Assembly: GCF_032102965.1 (NCBI RefSeq)
Contig: NZ_CP134880.1
Coordinates: 372,001-436,000, forward strand
DNA length: 64,000 nt
Reading direction: 5' to 3'
Source: Demequina capsici
Lineage (GTDB): Bacteria > Actinomycetota > Actinomycetes > Actinomycetales > Demequinaceae
Shown piece by piece: positions 32,810 through 42,072 of this stretch. Both the position numbers and the translations under genes were made by a program. Positions within the stretch are counted from its first letter, which is position 1, and each line of letters begins with the position of its first letter. The notes beneath the pieces are model-generated. The model ran no database searches. It saw nothing but the letters and a program-made list of their open reading frames with translations, and had not been told where the DNA came from.

Positions 32810-34654
32810 TTGGCGGACCGTAAGGATGCGCGCGCGACGCGGCGCGGAGCGAAGCCCGCACCCCAGAACGTGGTCCAAGCCACCGGCCAGCTTCGGCACT
32901 ACTCGGGAAAGCGCCCGCACCCGTGGCGGTGGGTGGCGCTGATCGGGTTCGTGATGGTGGTGGCAATCGCGGTGCCCGGGTACCTGTTCGCCAAGGACGC
33001 GCTCGCCGCGAAGGACGCGACCGACCGTCTGAAGGCTCAGATAGAGCCTGCGAAGGCGGCCGCCAAGAACCGCGACTCCGCCGCGATCCAGACGGTGCTC
33101 GCCAACGTCTCGGCCGACGCGGTCGACTACGCCGACCACACGCAGGGCCCGTTGTGGGACCTCGCCGCGAAGGTCCCATGGGTGAAGGACCAGGTCATCC
33201 CGCTGATGGCGCTCGGCGACACGCTCACCGCGCTCAACGACTCGGTGCTCGTGCCGCTCGAGCAGCAGGATCTGTCGATCATCGAGTCCCCGCCGATCGA
33301 CAACGGCCGCATCGATCCATACATCGCCGAGCCCTTCGTGCCGATCCTCGCTGAGGCGCAGACGGTGATCGAGGACCAGAACGCCAAACTCGCCCAAGTG
33401 GACACGAGCAACTCGATCGCGCAGATCGCTGACGGCGTCGCGACCGTCCGCGACGCGTTGGCCGGCGTGCCCGCGACGCTTCAGACCGTCAACGAGATTC
33501 TGCCGATGGTGCCGCAGCTGCTCGGCGCGGGCACGACGCGCACCTACGAGGTCATCATCCAGAACAACTCGGAGCCGCGCGCGACCGGAGGCATCCCGGG
33601 GTCGGCGATCGACGTGACGGTCGCCGACGGGCAGATCACGATCGGCGACTTCTATTCCGCGGCGGACTTCGGAATCCCGTTCCACAACGTGCCGCTCGGC
33701 CAGCCGACGGACGAGGAGCTCGCGCTGTTCGGTTCGACCTTCACGTCCGTGCCGCAGGACTCGACGTACACGCCCGAGTTCCCGCGCAGCGCCGCCCTGA
33801 TGGCGGACTACTGGGAGCGCCTGGTAGGTGCTCAGCCGTCGGCAGTGATCTCGCTCGACCCGGTCGCGCTCCAATACATCCTCAAGGACGCGCAGCCCGT
33901 GACCGTGGGGGATCTCACGGTGGACGGGACGAACCTGGCGAGCGCGCTGCTTGGTGACTTCTACCTGAAGTTCCCTGACCCGGACGTACAGGACCAGGTG
34001 TTCGCACAGTTCGCCAAGGGGCTCATCTCCCAGGCGATGCAGGGCAACATCGCGTTCGACGGTGCCGCCCATGCGATCGAAGAGGGACGCATCTTCGCCT
34101 GGAGCCCCGACAGCGCGGAGGAGGCGGCGTTCACGACGCTCGGGATCGATGGCGCGTTCCTGGAGAATTCCGATGCGATCGGCATCTTCCAGAACGACAC
34201 TGCGGGGTCCAAGATCGGCTACTACGTGAACACCACCACCACGGTGGCGGCGACGCAGTGCGCGGCCGGCAGGCCGCAGCAGTACGACGTGACCTACAGC
34301 GTGTCGCTCGACTTCGACGGCGATATGAGCGCCCTTCCCACCTACGTGTCCGGCGGCTACTACGACACGCCGCTCGGCCGGTTCTCGTCCTTCATCCTGC
34401 TGATCCCGCCATCCGGGGGCACGATCTCCTCGGTCGACATCGATGGCACGCCGGTCGATTTCACCGCTCAGCCCTACGAGGGGCGACAGGTGGTCAAGGT
34501 GCGGGTGGAGATCGGCCAGCACGAGACGGCGGCCGTCCATTTCGTCATCGATGGAGACTTCGATCCCGCGACCTCTGTGGTGGTCTCTCCGACGGCGCGC
34601 ACCAACTTCCTGTCGGATTGGGTGAGCACCGCTGCGATGAACTGCGCGGCATAG
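32810..34654 (+). CDS. DUF4012 domain-containing membrane protein
   Basis: A 614-residue protein with a basic N-terminus, one membrane helix (about 42-62, WVALIGFVMVVAIAVPGYLF) and a large extracytoplasmic DUF4012 region. Segments such as YEVIIQNNSEPRATGGIPGS and MADYWERLVGAQPSAVISLD are characteristic of this family, which is often found next to exopolysaccharide initiation genes, as here. Function is not established; a role in polymer export or attachment is inference. The TTG start at 32810 has AGAGGA 6 bases upstream. It is divergent from the HNH gene and about 155 bases before the initiating glycosyltransferase. Confidence 0.8.
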   Translation: MADRKDARATRRGAKPAPQNVVQATGQLRHYSGKRPHPWRWVALIGFVMVVAIAVPGYLFAKDALAAKDATDRLKAQIEPAKAAAKNRDSAAIQTVLANVSADAVDYADHTQGPLWDLAAKVPWVKDQVIPLMALGDTLTALNDSVLVPLEQQDLSIIESPPIDNGRIDPYIAEPFVPILAEAQTVIEDQNAKLAQVDTSNSIAQIADGVATVRDALAGVPATLQTVNEILPMVPQLLGAGTTRTYEVIIQNNSEPRATGGIPGSAIDVTVADGQITIGDFYSAADFGIPFHNVPLGQPTDEELALFGSTFTSVPQDSTYTPEFPRSAALMADYWERLVGAQPSAVISLDPVALQYILKDAQPVTVGDLTVDGTNLASALLGDFYLKFPDPDVQDQVFAQFAKGLISQAMQGNIAFDGAAHAIEEGRIFAWSPDSAEEAAFTTLGIDGAFLENSDAIGIFQNDTAGSKIGYYVNTTTTVAATQCAAGRPQQYDVTYSVSLDFDGDMSALPTYVSGGYYDTPLGRFSSFILLIPPSGGTISSVDIDGTPVDFTAQPYEGRQVVKVRVEIGQHETAAVHFVIDGDFDPATSVVVSPTARTNFLSDWVSTAAMNCAA

Positions 34655-34688
34655 CGGCATACCTGCCGCCGTATGCGATGGCCGTTGG

Positions 34689-34704
34689 TAGACTTCCGGA
34701 AGTT
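34689..34704 (+). promoter_or_regulatory. shared exopolysaccharide promoter motif, copy 1
   Basis: TAGACTTCCGGAAGTT. TAGACT fits a -10 box, and the following GGAAGTT block is conserved at 46001 and 49470. In this copy ACTTCCGGAAGT (34692-34703) is also a perfect palindrome. It is about 105 bases before the start of the initiating sugar transferase. Confidence 0.5.
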
Positions 34705-34810
34705 GTAGACATCCCAATCATGGGAACGTTGAGGGGACAACGGTCTGAGCGGTGCCGGGGGCAGCGCCGCCGGTGCCCATGCTGTCACCTCGACCTGGGA
34801 ACGAGGTGAC

Positions 34811-36277
34811 GTGACTGACCCGCTGGGAAACCCCCTCCCGCGAAGCGTGGGCGGCAGGCGCGGCTGGGGCCCGTGGCTCAGGGCGTCGATCGGTGCGACC
34901 GATGCCGTGATGCTGTTGATCGCGCTGGGCGTCGCGTATGGCGTGCGGTTCCAGTTCGATGACGAGGTCAACGTCACGGGGCCTTTCCAGCCGTCCTACC
35001 TGCTCGTTGTCCCCGCGATCGGGCTGAGCTGGTGGCTTGTGCTGGGCCTCGCACGTTCCCGTGAGCCTGGAGTGCTGGGGCATGGTCCGCAGGAGCTCCA
35101 GAGGTTGGTGACCGGGACCGCCCGCACCTTCGCCGTGATCGCCGTCGTCGGCTTCGTCACCCAGTGGCAAGTCTCCCGGATCTTCCTGTTCGTGGCGTTC
35201 CCGCTGGGCATCGTGCTTCTGCTGGCTGGCCGGAGCGCGTGGCGCTTCTGGATCATCCGCAGGCGCGACGCGGGAGCTCTGCAGTCCAACGTCCTCATCG
35301 TGGGATCCGCGACCAATGTCGAGGCTCTTGAGCGTCGCTTCCGTGCCGCCCGCCGCGCCGGGTTCCGTGTGGTGGGAGTCGCGTCCGTGCCAGGACACGT
35401 CGAGGATTGGAGCGACCTGGATGGTCGGATCGTCCGCATAGGCGAACTTGTTGATCCCGTCGCGCAAGCGCGTGCACTGAACGCGGGCGCGATTGTCGTT
35501 GCAGGAAACGAGGCGATGTCCTTCCGGGAGAGCCGGCAGCTGGGTTGGGCGCTGGAGGGAAGCGGCATCGAGTTGCTCGTGGCTCCGTCCCTCGTGGATG
35601 TTGCCGGGCCTCGCGTTCGAATGGCTCCTGTGGCCGGGCTCCCGCTGCTCTCCGTCAGCTCGCCCACCTTCGTAGGCGCGAAGTACGTCGTCAAGGCGAT
35701 GCTGGATCGTATTGGCGCGGTGCTGCTTTTGCTGGTGCTCTCCGTGCCCATGATCGCGATTGCGATTGCGGTGCGCGCTACGTCCTCCGGGCCCGCGTTG
35801 TTCAAGCAGGAACGTCTGGGCCTCGACATGCGGCCCTTCCAGATGTACAAGTTCCGGTCGATGTTCGTGGACGCGGAGAGCCGGCTGAAGGATCTGCTGG
35901 AGAGCACCGATGGCAACGGCAGGCTCTTCAAGATGAAGAACGACCCGCGTGTCACTCCTGTTGGCCGGGTGCTTCGCAGGTTCTCCCTTGATGAGCTGCC
36001 TCAGCTGCTCAACGTCCTCAAGGGAGACATGTCGTTGGTCGGTCCGCGACCTCCGTTGGCTCGTGAGGCCCAGCAGTGGGAGGAGAACGTCGAGCGTCGG
36101 CAGCTGGTGAAGCCCGGGATGACTGGCCTGTGGCAGGTCTCCGGGAGATCTGATCTGAGCTGGGAAGAGTCAGTGCGGCTCGACCTGTACTACGCGGACA
36201 ACTGGACGCTGGGGGGAGACGTGCTCATCATTCTGAGGACGATCTACACCGTGCTCAAGCCGCGCGGGGCATATTGA
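34811..36277 (+). CDS. initiating sugar-1-phosphate transferase of exopolysaccharide synthesis
   Basis: A 488-residue polyprenyl-phosphate glycosylphosphotransferase of the WbaP/CpsE type. It transfers a sugar-1-phosphate to undecaprenyl phosphate, the first membrane step of the repeat unit. Four N-terminal helices, a CoA-binding-like Rossmann segment (NVLIVGSATNVEAL), a fifth helix (AVLLLLVLSVPMIAIAIAV), then the catalytic domain with FKQERLG, MYKFRSM, RRFSLDELPQ, GDMSLVGPRPP and KPGMTGLWQVSGRSDLSWEE. The full set of conserved motifs makes it very likely active. The start is a GTG at 34811 after GAGGTGAC. The acceptor sugar (often glucose or galactose) cannot be read from sequence. Confidence 0.93.
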   Translation: MTDPLGNPLPRSVGGRRGWGPWLRASIGATDAVMLLIALGVAYGVRFQFDDEVNVTGPFQPSYLLVVPAIGLSWWLVLGLARSREPGVLGHGPQELQRLVTGTARTFAVIAVVGFVTQWQVSRIFLFVAFPLGIVLLLAGRSAWRFWIIRRRDAGALQSNVLIVGSATNVEALERRFRAARRAGFRVVGVASVPGHVEDWSDLDGRIVRIGELVDPVAQARALNAGAIVVAGNEAMSFRESRQLGWALEGSGIELLVAPSLVDVAGPRVRMAPVAGLPLLSVSSPTFVGAKYVVKAMLDRIGAVLLLLVLSVPMIAIAIAVRATSSGPALFKQERLGLDMRPFQMYKFRSMFVDAESRLKDLLESTDGNGRLFKMKNDPRVTPVGRVLRRFSLDELPQLLNVLKGDMSLVGPRPPLAREAQQWEENVERRQLVKPGMTGLWQVSGRSDLSWEESVRLDLYYADNWTLGGDVLIILRTIYTVLKPRGAY

Positions 36278-36550
36278 GGGAATGCCAGACAACTCTGAGC
36301 TGACGACTCTCGAACGTCCGCGTCGGCAAGCCGTCGACGCGACATGCTGTGAGGCCCCGTATCCTAGATTGCACCGAGGGCATGCAGGCCGCGAAGTTGC
36401 TCGCAGTTCGAGAGCGATCGCCGCGGGCGAGCGATTCGGTGTGATCCGCGATTCCTGGTGTCTTCGTGTCAGTCCCGCGCGTCGCATCGAACGCGTCTAC
36501 TCATGTCGGCCGGCCACATGACGGGGCCTGACCTTGCAAGGAGCATGAAC
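36278..36550. other. intergenic region within the exopolysaccharide cluster
   Basis: About 270 bases without a convincing gene. It contains the leader and AAGGAG (36538-36543) of the next glycosyltransferase. I see no copy of the TAnnCTTnnGGAAGTT motif and no strong hairpin. Short open frames here have no ribosome-binding site. Confidence 0.5.
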
Positions 36551-37660
36551 GTGGAGATCGAGCGGACGGCGCCGCGGGTCGCGATTATCGGCACGCGAGG
36601 CTACCCGAGCTATTACGGTGGCTTCGAGACCGCTGTCCGATACCTGGTGCCGCATCTCGTCGAGCAGGGGTGGCAAGTCGACGTCTACGGGCGCGACTCA
36701 ACAACAGCGACGCACTTCGACGGCAAGGTCGTGAGTCGGCGGACGTTCGGGCTTGACTCGAAGGCGCTCAGCACGCCGTCCTTCGGCTTCACGTCATGCG
36801 TCGACGCCGCATGGCGTCGACCAGACGTTGCTCTCGTGATGAACGTAGCGAATGGATTCTGGCTACCTTTCCTACGTGCACGGGGCATTCCTACCGTTGT
36901 CAACGTCGATGGCATCGAATGGGAGCGAGCCAAGTGGGGCAAGGTTGCGCGTGCAGTCTTCAGGAGCGGGGCGAAGGCCGTTGCCCGTTGGGGTGACGAG
37001 CTGGTATTCGACGCCGACGCTATCGGGGACTACTGGCGGTCCACGTTCGACCGCGACGGCACATTCATCCCGTACGGGGGGCCGATGCCGGGTGAGCACC
37101 AAGTGGCGCCGCTGGATCTGGCGAGCGGCAAGTACGTACTCTACGTCGCGCGGTTCGTGCCTGAGAACTCGATTCTGGAGTTCATGGACGCCGTGGAACA
37201 GTTGCCCTCTGGCATCCCAGTGGTCGTCGTCGGCTCGTCCGGCTATGGCGGCGAAATCGAGGAGAGGGTGGCCCAGGTCGCCAGCAGTCGCCCGTCGGTG
37301 ACGTGGTTGGGACATGTGAAGGACGACGTGCTGCTTGAGGGCCTGTGGGCTCACGCAGGGGTCTACTTTCACGGGCACTCGGTCGGTGGCACGAACCCTG
37401 CGCTCGTCCAGGCGATGTGGGCCGGCGCTCCCACCCTTGCCCGCGACACGGTCTACAACCGCGAAGTACTGGGAGCAGGAGGCTGCTTCGTCGACCCGAG
37501 TCCAAACGCCATCGCCTCGATAATCCTCGAGCTGCTCGGTGACGACTCCCGGCGTGCGGCAATGGTAGCGAGCGCGCGCACACGTGCCCACGAGCGGTAC
37601 TCATGGGCGAGCGTGGTGAGCGCCTACGAACAGCTTCTGCGGAAGCTGCGTGACGCATGA
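36551..37660 (+). CDS. glycosyltransferase with DUF1972, rhamnosyltransferase-like
   Basis: A glycosyltransferase of about 369 residues. The N-terminal half is DUF1972 (VAIIGTRGYPSYYGGFETAV); the C-terminal half is a family 1/4 GT-B domain (YVLYVARFVPENSILEFMDA, then GGTNPALVQAMWAGAP with the nucleotide-binding Glu replaced by Gln). This two-part form is typical of rhamnosyltransferases such as WchF/Cps2T that add L-rhamnose to the lipid-linked first sugar. That fits the rml genes in this cluster. GTG 36551 is preferred because AAGGAG lies 7 bases before it; ATG 36545 is only one base from that site. It overlaps the next gene by ATGA. Confidence 0.85.
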   Translation: MEIERTAPRVAIIGTRGYPSYYGGFETAVRYLVPHLVEQGWQVDVYGRDSTTATHFDGKVVSRRTFGLDSKALSTPSFGFTSCVDAAWRRPDVALVMNVANGFWLPFLRARGIPTVVNVDGIEWERAKWGKVARAVFRSGAKAVARWGDELVFDADAIGDYWRSTFDRDGTFIPYGGPMPGEHQVAPLDLASGKYVLYVARFVPENSILEFMDAVEQLPSGIPVVVVGSSGYGGEIEERVAQVASSRPSVTWLGHVKDDVLLEGLWAHAGVYFHGHSVGGTNPALVQAMWAGAPTLARDTVYNREVLGAGGCFVDPSPNAIASIILELLGDDSRRAAMVASARTRAHERYSWASVVSAYEQLLRKLRDA

Positions 37661-38691
37661 GAGTGGCGATCGACGCGATCTGGTGGCTCGACGGTCCGCC
37701 GTCAGGCAGGAACATCGTGCGTGACCTGGCCCGAGCCTGGGTCAACGCGTTCCCGGACGATGAAATCACCCTCTACGTGCAACCGCGTGCCGCAGACTCA
37801 GCGCGTAGCGAGCTTCCGTCGGCCCGGATCGTAGAGTCCAGCGCGCAACGGCTGCCGCATGCGCTGCTGGTTCGCGGCATGCGAGCGCTGGGGCGCGACG
37901 TCGACGTGGTGATCTCGAACAACTTCGGTATCGGTGCCGTGGACGCTTTCTCGATCGTGATCCTCTACGACACGATCTTTGTTCGTCACCCGGAGTGGTT
38001 CTCCGCGAAAGAGCGGCTGTACCTATCCCGGATCCGACGAAGCCTGCGTCACACGGACCGAGTCGTGACGGGTGCGGAGAGCGAGGTCGTAGCGACCTTG
38101 GCGGTGTGGCCAGAGCTCGAGCATCGTATGGTCGCGACAGACTATGGCGTGCCGCGCGAGCTTGTGGAGAGCACAGCGCTCCCGGTTCACGGGATAGCGA
38201 AGCCGTTCGTGCTCAGCGTTGGACGGTTCAATGTGCGCAAGAACCTCACGCGACTCGTGGAAGCGTTCGGACGGTCTCGGATCGGGGCCACGCACGAACT
38301 TGTGATCGTCGGTCCTCGTGACGGCCTGCCTCCGGCGCTGGCGGCAGATCCCAATGTCGAGCGCTCGGTGGTGATGCCTGGCGCCGTAAGCCCCGGCGAG
38401 CTCCGTTGGCTCTACGAGAACGCGGCGGCGCTTGCCTTCCCCACCCTCGACGAGGGATACGGACTCCCCATGATCGAGGCAGCGGCCTTCGGGCTTCCTG
38501 TGATTGCGAGCGACATACCCGCGTTGCGGGAGGTCGGTGTCTCCGCGCGGAGCTTCGATCCGTTGAGCGTGGACGAGATAGTCGAGGCTCTGAACGGTGT
38601 CCCCGAACTCTCGCGAACGTCGGCGTCGGAGCCCCGAGGGTGGGCTCAAGTCGTGGCCAACATTCGTGAGACTGTGGTCGCGGGAGGGTAG
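37657..38691 (+). CDS. glycosyltransferase family 4
   Basis: A 344-residue GT-B glycosyltransferase. Key segments: VLSVGRFNVRKNLTRLVEAF (donor-domain start), then AFPTLDEGYGLPMIEAAAFGLPVIAS with the E-x7-E nucleotide-sugar motif. The N-terminal acceptor domain starts MRVAIDAIWWLDGPPSG and carries VILYDTIFVRHPEWF. Similar proteins are mannosyl- or rhamnosyltransferases; the donor may be the GDP-sugar made by the gmd pair. ATG overlaps the preceding stop (ATGA), indicating coupling. Acceptor and linkage unknown. Confidence 0.88.
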   Translation: MRVAIDAIWWLDGPPSGRNIVRDLARAWVNAFPDDEITLYVQPRAADSARSELPSARIVESSAQRLPHALLVRGMRALGRDVDVVISNNFGIGAVDAFSIVILYDTIFVRHPEWFSAKERLYLSRIRRSLRHTDRVVTGAESEVVATLAVWPELEHRMVATDYGVPRELVESTALPVHGIAKPFVLSVGRFNVRKNLTRLVEAFGRSRIGATHELVIVGPRDGLPPALAADPNVERSVVMPGAVSPGELRWLYENAAALAFPTLDEGYGLPMIEAAAFGLPVIASDIPALREVGVSARSFDPLSVDEIVEALNGVPELSRTSASEPRGWAQVVANIRETVVAGG

Positions 38692-38694
38692 AGC

Positions 38695-39378
38695 GTGGCG
38701 AAGAGGATTCGAGCGATTCTGGACGGGATGTACTCCCGGCAGCGCGGATTGGATGCTGGGTTCGACCCGCAACTTACCGACGGCGAGCTGACCGCCTTTG
38801 TCGCGCGCAAGATATCCGATCGTGTCCGAGGCGTGTGCAGGGGGCTCCCTGGCACCTTCATACAGCGTCGTGTCGTGGTTCTGGGGCGTTCCCGCCTGAC
38901 CGTGGGCCGGAGCGTCGCGCTCGCCGACGGCGTCATGATCGACGCGCGGTCCAAGCGTGGGGTGGTGCTTGGCGACTCCGTCACGATCGACCGTTCTGCG
39001 ATCCTCCGCGGAAGTGGCACCGTCAGGCAGTTCGGCGAGGGAATTCGCGTCGGTGAGCGCACCGCCATCGGTTTTGCAAACCTCTTGCACGGAGGTGGTG
39101 GCATCGAGATCGGTCGTGACTGCCTGCTGGGGCCGAACGTGGTCATCATGTCGGAACAGCACCGTTTCGAACGCGGAACCACGATCCGGGAGCAGCCCGG
39201 TGCACCGGCGCCTGTGCGGCTCGGCGACGACGTCTGGATCGGCGCGGGAGTCACCATTCTTGCTGGAGTCGCGATCGGCTCACGATCGGTGGTGGGCGCG
39301 GGGTCGGTCGTGACGAAGGACATCCCGGAGGATTCAGTGGCGTTCGGGACCCCCGCCCAGGTGGTGCGCAGACGATGA
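38695..39378 (+). CDS. left-handed beta-helix acyltransferase (hexapeptide repeat)
   Basis: A 227-residue O-acetyltransferase-like protein. A helical N-terminus of about 55 residues is followed by hexapeptide repeats with [LIV]-G-x4 spacing, the active-site His in MSEQHRFERG, and the C-terminal DDVWIGAGVTILAGV with GAGSVVTKDIP, as in the WcaF/maltose acetyltransferase group. It probably acetylates a sugar of the repeat unit using acetyl-CoA. The start is a GTG three bases after the preceding stop; the next gene overlaps by ATGA. Confidence 0.88.
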   Translation: MAKRIRAILDGMYSRQRGLDAGFDPQLTDGELTAFVARKISDRVRGVCRGLPGTFIQRRVVVLGRSRLTVGRSVALADGVMIDARSKRGVVLGDSVTIDRSAILRGSGTVRQFGEGIRVGERTAIGFANLLHGGGGIEIGRDCLLGPNVVIMSEQHRFERGTTIREQPGAPAPVRLGDDVWIGAGVTILAGVAIGSRSVVGAGSVVTKDIPEDSVAFGTPAQVVRRR

Positions 39379-40370
39379 GTGTTCCCGATGTCTCGATTCT
39401 CATGGTCACGTACAACTCCGCCGAGGTGCTGCAGCAGTGTCTTGCGAGCCTCGCGGACGCGTTCGAGGGGCACAGTTACGAGGTCATCGTGGCCGACAAC
39501 GGGTCTGCAGACGGGTCCGTGGCATTGACGAGGGCTGTATGCCCAGACGCGACCGTGATCGCGACCGGAGCCAACCTTGGATTCGCTCGCGCGGTCAACA
39601 TCGCCGCCGCGCATGCCAAGGGCAGCGCGTTCATGCTGCTGAATCCCGACACGGAGCTCGCCCCACTCGCTGGGGCACGGCTGCTCGCGGCCGTAGACGA
39701 GATCGGCGGAGTCGCGGCGCCCCTCTTCGTGCCTGCTCGTGGAGGGCATGGTGTGGTGTCCGCTGGTCGCGCGCCATCCGTTCGCGCAATGGCCTGGCAC
39801 TTTTCGGGCCTCGCACGGCTGGGCACGTCACTGCGCGGCCACTACGCTTTCGCGCACCAGCTACGGGAGCCCGTGGCGCCAGTCGATTGGGTCTCGGGCG
39901 CTTGCATGGTCATGCGGGCGACGATCTGGGATAGCTTGGGTGGTCTTTCTGAGCATTGGTTCATGTATGGCGAGGACATCGACCTATGTCTGCGTGCATG
40001 CGACCTAGATGTCCCGGTTGTAGTCGTCACGGACGCCTTGATCGACCACGCGGTCGGCGGGAGCGATGCCACCCAGATGCTCGGAATGAGCCCCACATGG
40101 GTGATCAACCTTTACGACGTGTTCAGGTCCACCATGTCGAGGGGGCCGCTTCACTTGTTCGCATGGCGGGTGGTTGTGTCGTCGGGATTCCTCGCGAGGG
40201 CCGCGGTGTCCGCCGCGGTGGCAGCAATCCGGCGACAAGACGGCGCGCGACTGCGTAGCGACGCGATGCGGTTTTGGGCGTACGCGAAGGCCATCGCACC
40301 GGGTCATCGCGTGGTGCCGGTCACCGGACCACCAACCAGTGGGGCCATTGACGCGGGCGGTCGCTCTTGA
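39375..40370 (+). CDS. glycosyltransferase family 2, rhamnosyltransferase-like
   Basis: A 331-residue GT-A glycosyltransferase. VSILMVTYNSAEVLQQCL, VADNGSADGS (donor-binding Asp), LLNPDTEL (DxD-type metal motif) and SGACMVMRATIWDSLGGLSE with FMYGEDIDLCLRA are characteristic of the WbbL/RfbN-type rhamnosyltransferases. dTDP-L-rhamnose from the rml genes is therefore a likely donor. The C-terminal 90 residues are partly hydrophobic and may associate with the membrane. The start overlaps the previous stop, and its own stop overlaps the TTG of the polymerase. Confidence 0.88.
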   Translation: MSVPDVSILMVTYNSAEVLQQCLASLADAFEGHSYEVIVADNGSADGSVALTRAVCPDATVIATGANLGFARAVNIAAAHAKGSAFMLLNPDTELAPLAGARLLAAVDEIGGVAAPLFVPARGGHGVVSAGRAPSVRAMAWHFSGLARLGTSLRGHYAFAHQLREPVAPVDWVSGACMVMRATIWDSLGGLSEHWFMYGEDIDLCLRACDLDVPVVVVTDALIDHAVGGSDATQMLGMSPTWVINLYDVFRSTMSRGPLHLFAWRVVVSSGFLARAAVSAAVAAIRRQDGARLRSDAMRFWAYAKAIAPGHRVVPVTGPPTSGAIDAGGRS

Positions 40371-41794
40371 GCGCAAACGGCTTGCACACAGGCGCGTGGC
40401 ATATTCCTGTTGCTCTCGGTTCTGGCCGGTCACGTGTGTATGCCGCGGTAGCTCGCGCGGCCGAGCGTCCCTGGCGGCGGCGCGCGCTGGTGGGCGGGGC
40501 CTTGACTGCGTTGGGTCTTTTCGTCGTGCTTGTCGAGGCCGGGGTGGTGCCTTCCATCGCCGCGTTTGCGATGTTGTTGGCTGCCTGGACCGCCGTTCGC
40601 GAGTGGCGCTGGCAGGTCTCGGTTGCATCGCTCTGGATGAACGGTGTGCTCCTGGACGTTGGGCCCGCGACATTACGTCTGTCCCAGCTCGGCGCGATCC
40701 TCCTTGTCGCCACGGCCCTCTCCTACCCGGGCCGTGGCGAGGCGCCGTGGAGGCGCTCGGTCGGACCTGTAGCGGCTCTGGCGTGCGCCTGGCTGGCGGT
40801 TGAACTCATATCGTCGATTGTTCATGCTCCCGCACCTCTTCAAAGTCTCTGGGTTTGGTCGCAGATGCTTGTCGGTGGGTTGGTATTCGTTGGGGTCGCC
40901 GAGCTCGACGACGGGCAGAAGAAGCGGATTGCGCGCAGCTCAGTCGTCGCAGGGGCCTCGATCGTGGTGATCGGTCTTGTGTCGGGAGGTGTGGGGCTCC
41001 TCCTGGGCAACGATCTTGGGAATGTTCCAGGGTTCTCGTCTGACGGTCGTCTCGTGGGTCTGGCGTTCGAGCCGAACATCATGGCCTCCAGCGAGGTGCT
41101 TGCGATCGTCGTCATCCTTTCGGCCAGCCGTTGGTTCGCGAACTGGACTAAGTGGTCTGTTGTTCCGCTTATCGCTGGAGCCGCTTGGTCAGGCACGCGA
41201 GCGGCCTGGCTCGCCCTCGGGTGCGTGCTTCTCGTGTGGGCGCTGACGACCCAGCGACACCGACGTCACTTCTGGGCTTTCGTGGTGGCCGCAGTCGCCA
41301 CAGCGGTCGCGGTGTGGGTCGCGGTCACCGTCGCGTGGTGGAATGCAAGTCCCGAGACCATTCCCTGGAGGTTGGCGCATCTCCTTGACTTTGGTTCCAC
41401 GACCGCCAGCTACCGGATCCAGATCTATTCAGACGCTCTCTCTGATCTGAGTCACGATGCTGGATGGATTCTGGGGCTCGGCACCAACTCGTACTCGCAG
41501 ACCCATCTTGTCGACACCACGGGCACCGGCCCGGCGTATCTGAGTTCAGTGCTATTCGCAGTACTGTACGCAGGAGGCATCGCAGGGTTGTCCCTATTCC
41601 TAGCGGCGCTCTTTTCGGCGTACTGGCTGTCGAGCGACCGCACGTTCACACTGCTTGTCCTCTGCGGTTTTCTTATTTGCTCGATGGCCACGAACGCGCT
41701 CTGGTTTGCGTTCCCATATCTCGCCCTGGCATTGAGCATTCCGCGCGGTAGTCGGGCGCTCGGTCGAGGTCTATTGCCGTATCGACACAGCTGA
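40367..41794 (+). CDS. O-antigen ligase/polymerase-like membrane protein (Wzy)
   Basis: A 475-residue polytopic protein with about ten to twelve hydrophobic helices and one larger periplasmic loop (around residues 325-385) containing YRIQIYSDALSDLSH and GLGTNSYSQTH. This is the topology and motif style of Wzy_C/WaaL proteins that polymerise lipid-linked repeat units. Together with the flippase at 43,402 it indicates a Wzx/Wzy-dependent polymer. The start is a TTG overlapping the previous stop as TTGA. It is the last plus-strand gene of this run. Confidence 0.8.
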   Translation: MSANGLHTGAWHIPVALGSGRSRVYAAVARAAERPWRRRALVGGALTALGLFVVLVEAGVVPSIAAFAMLLAAWTAVREWRWQVSVASLWMNGVLLDVGPATLRLSQLGAILLVATALSYPGRGEAPWRRSVGPVAALACAWLAVELISSIVHAPAPLQSLWVWSQMLVGGLVFVGVAELDDGQKKRIARSSVVAGASIVVIGLVSGGVGLLLGNDLGNVPGFSSDGRLVGLAFEPNIMASSEVLAIVVILSASRWFANWTKWSVVPLIAGAAWSGTRAAWLALGCVLLVWALTTQRHRRHFWAFVVAAVATAVAVWVAVTVAWWNASPETIPWRLAHLLDFGSTTASYRIQIYSDALSDLSHDAGWILGLGTNSYSQTHLVDTTGTGPAYLSSVLFAVLYAGGIAGLSLFLAALFSAYWLSSDRTFTLLVLCGFLICSMATNALWFAFPYLALALSIPRGSRALGRGLLPYRHS

Positions 41795-42072
41795 AGAGAG
41801 ATGCGCAAGCCAATCGCAACTGCCTTTCCCGGCTGCGAGGACATGGCTGCCGGTGCTCAGAGTACGAGAGTATGCCCGCCCGGGGCAGGCAAGCCAGCGG
41901 GACTTGGATCCCTTCGGTTGCGAACTTCTGCACGTGAGCGAGGGATCCGTGCGTGGCGCAAAGGTTGGGCGAGTCATGAGTGTCGCTCGGCGAGAACGCA
42001 GTCAGTGGCGTAAGCCGGGGTTGGCCTCCCCGACAAGAACTGCAGTCCGTGAATGGGGAGGTACCTAGCCGT
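41795..42072. other. intergenic, no feature seen
   Basis: About 280 bases between the convergent polymerase and acyltransferase genes. No clear terminator, ribosome-binding site or natural-looking reading frame. It marks the border where base composition becomes AT-richer. Confidence 0.5.

Noticed and set aside
32615..34717. Upstream extension of the HNH gene frame across the DUF4012 gene.
   Set aside because: Antisense to a well-supported protein; the DUF222 domain begins at the ATG at 32614.
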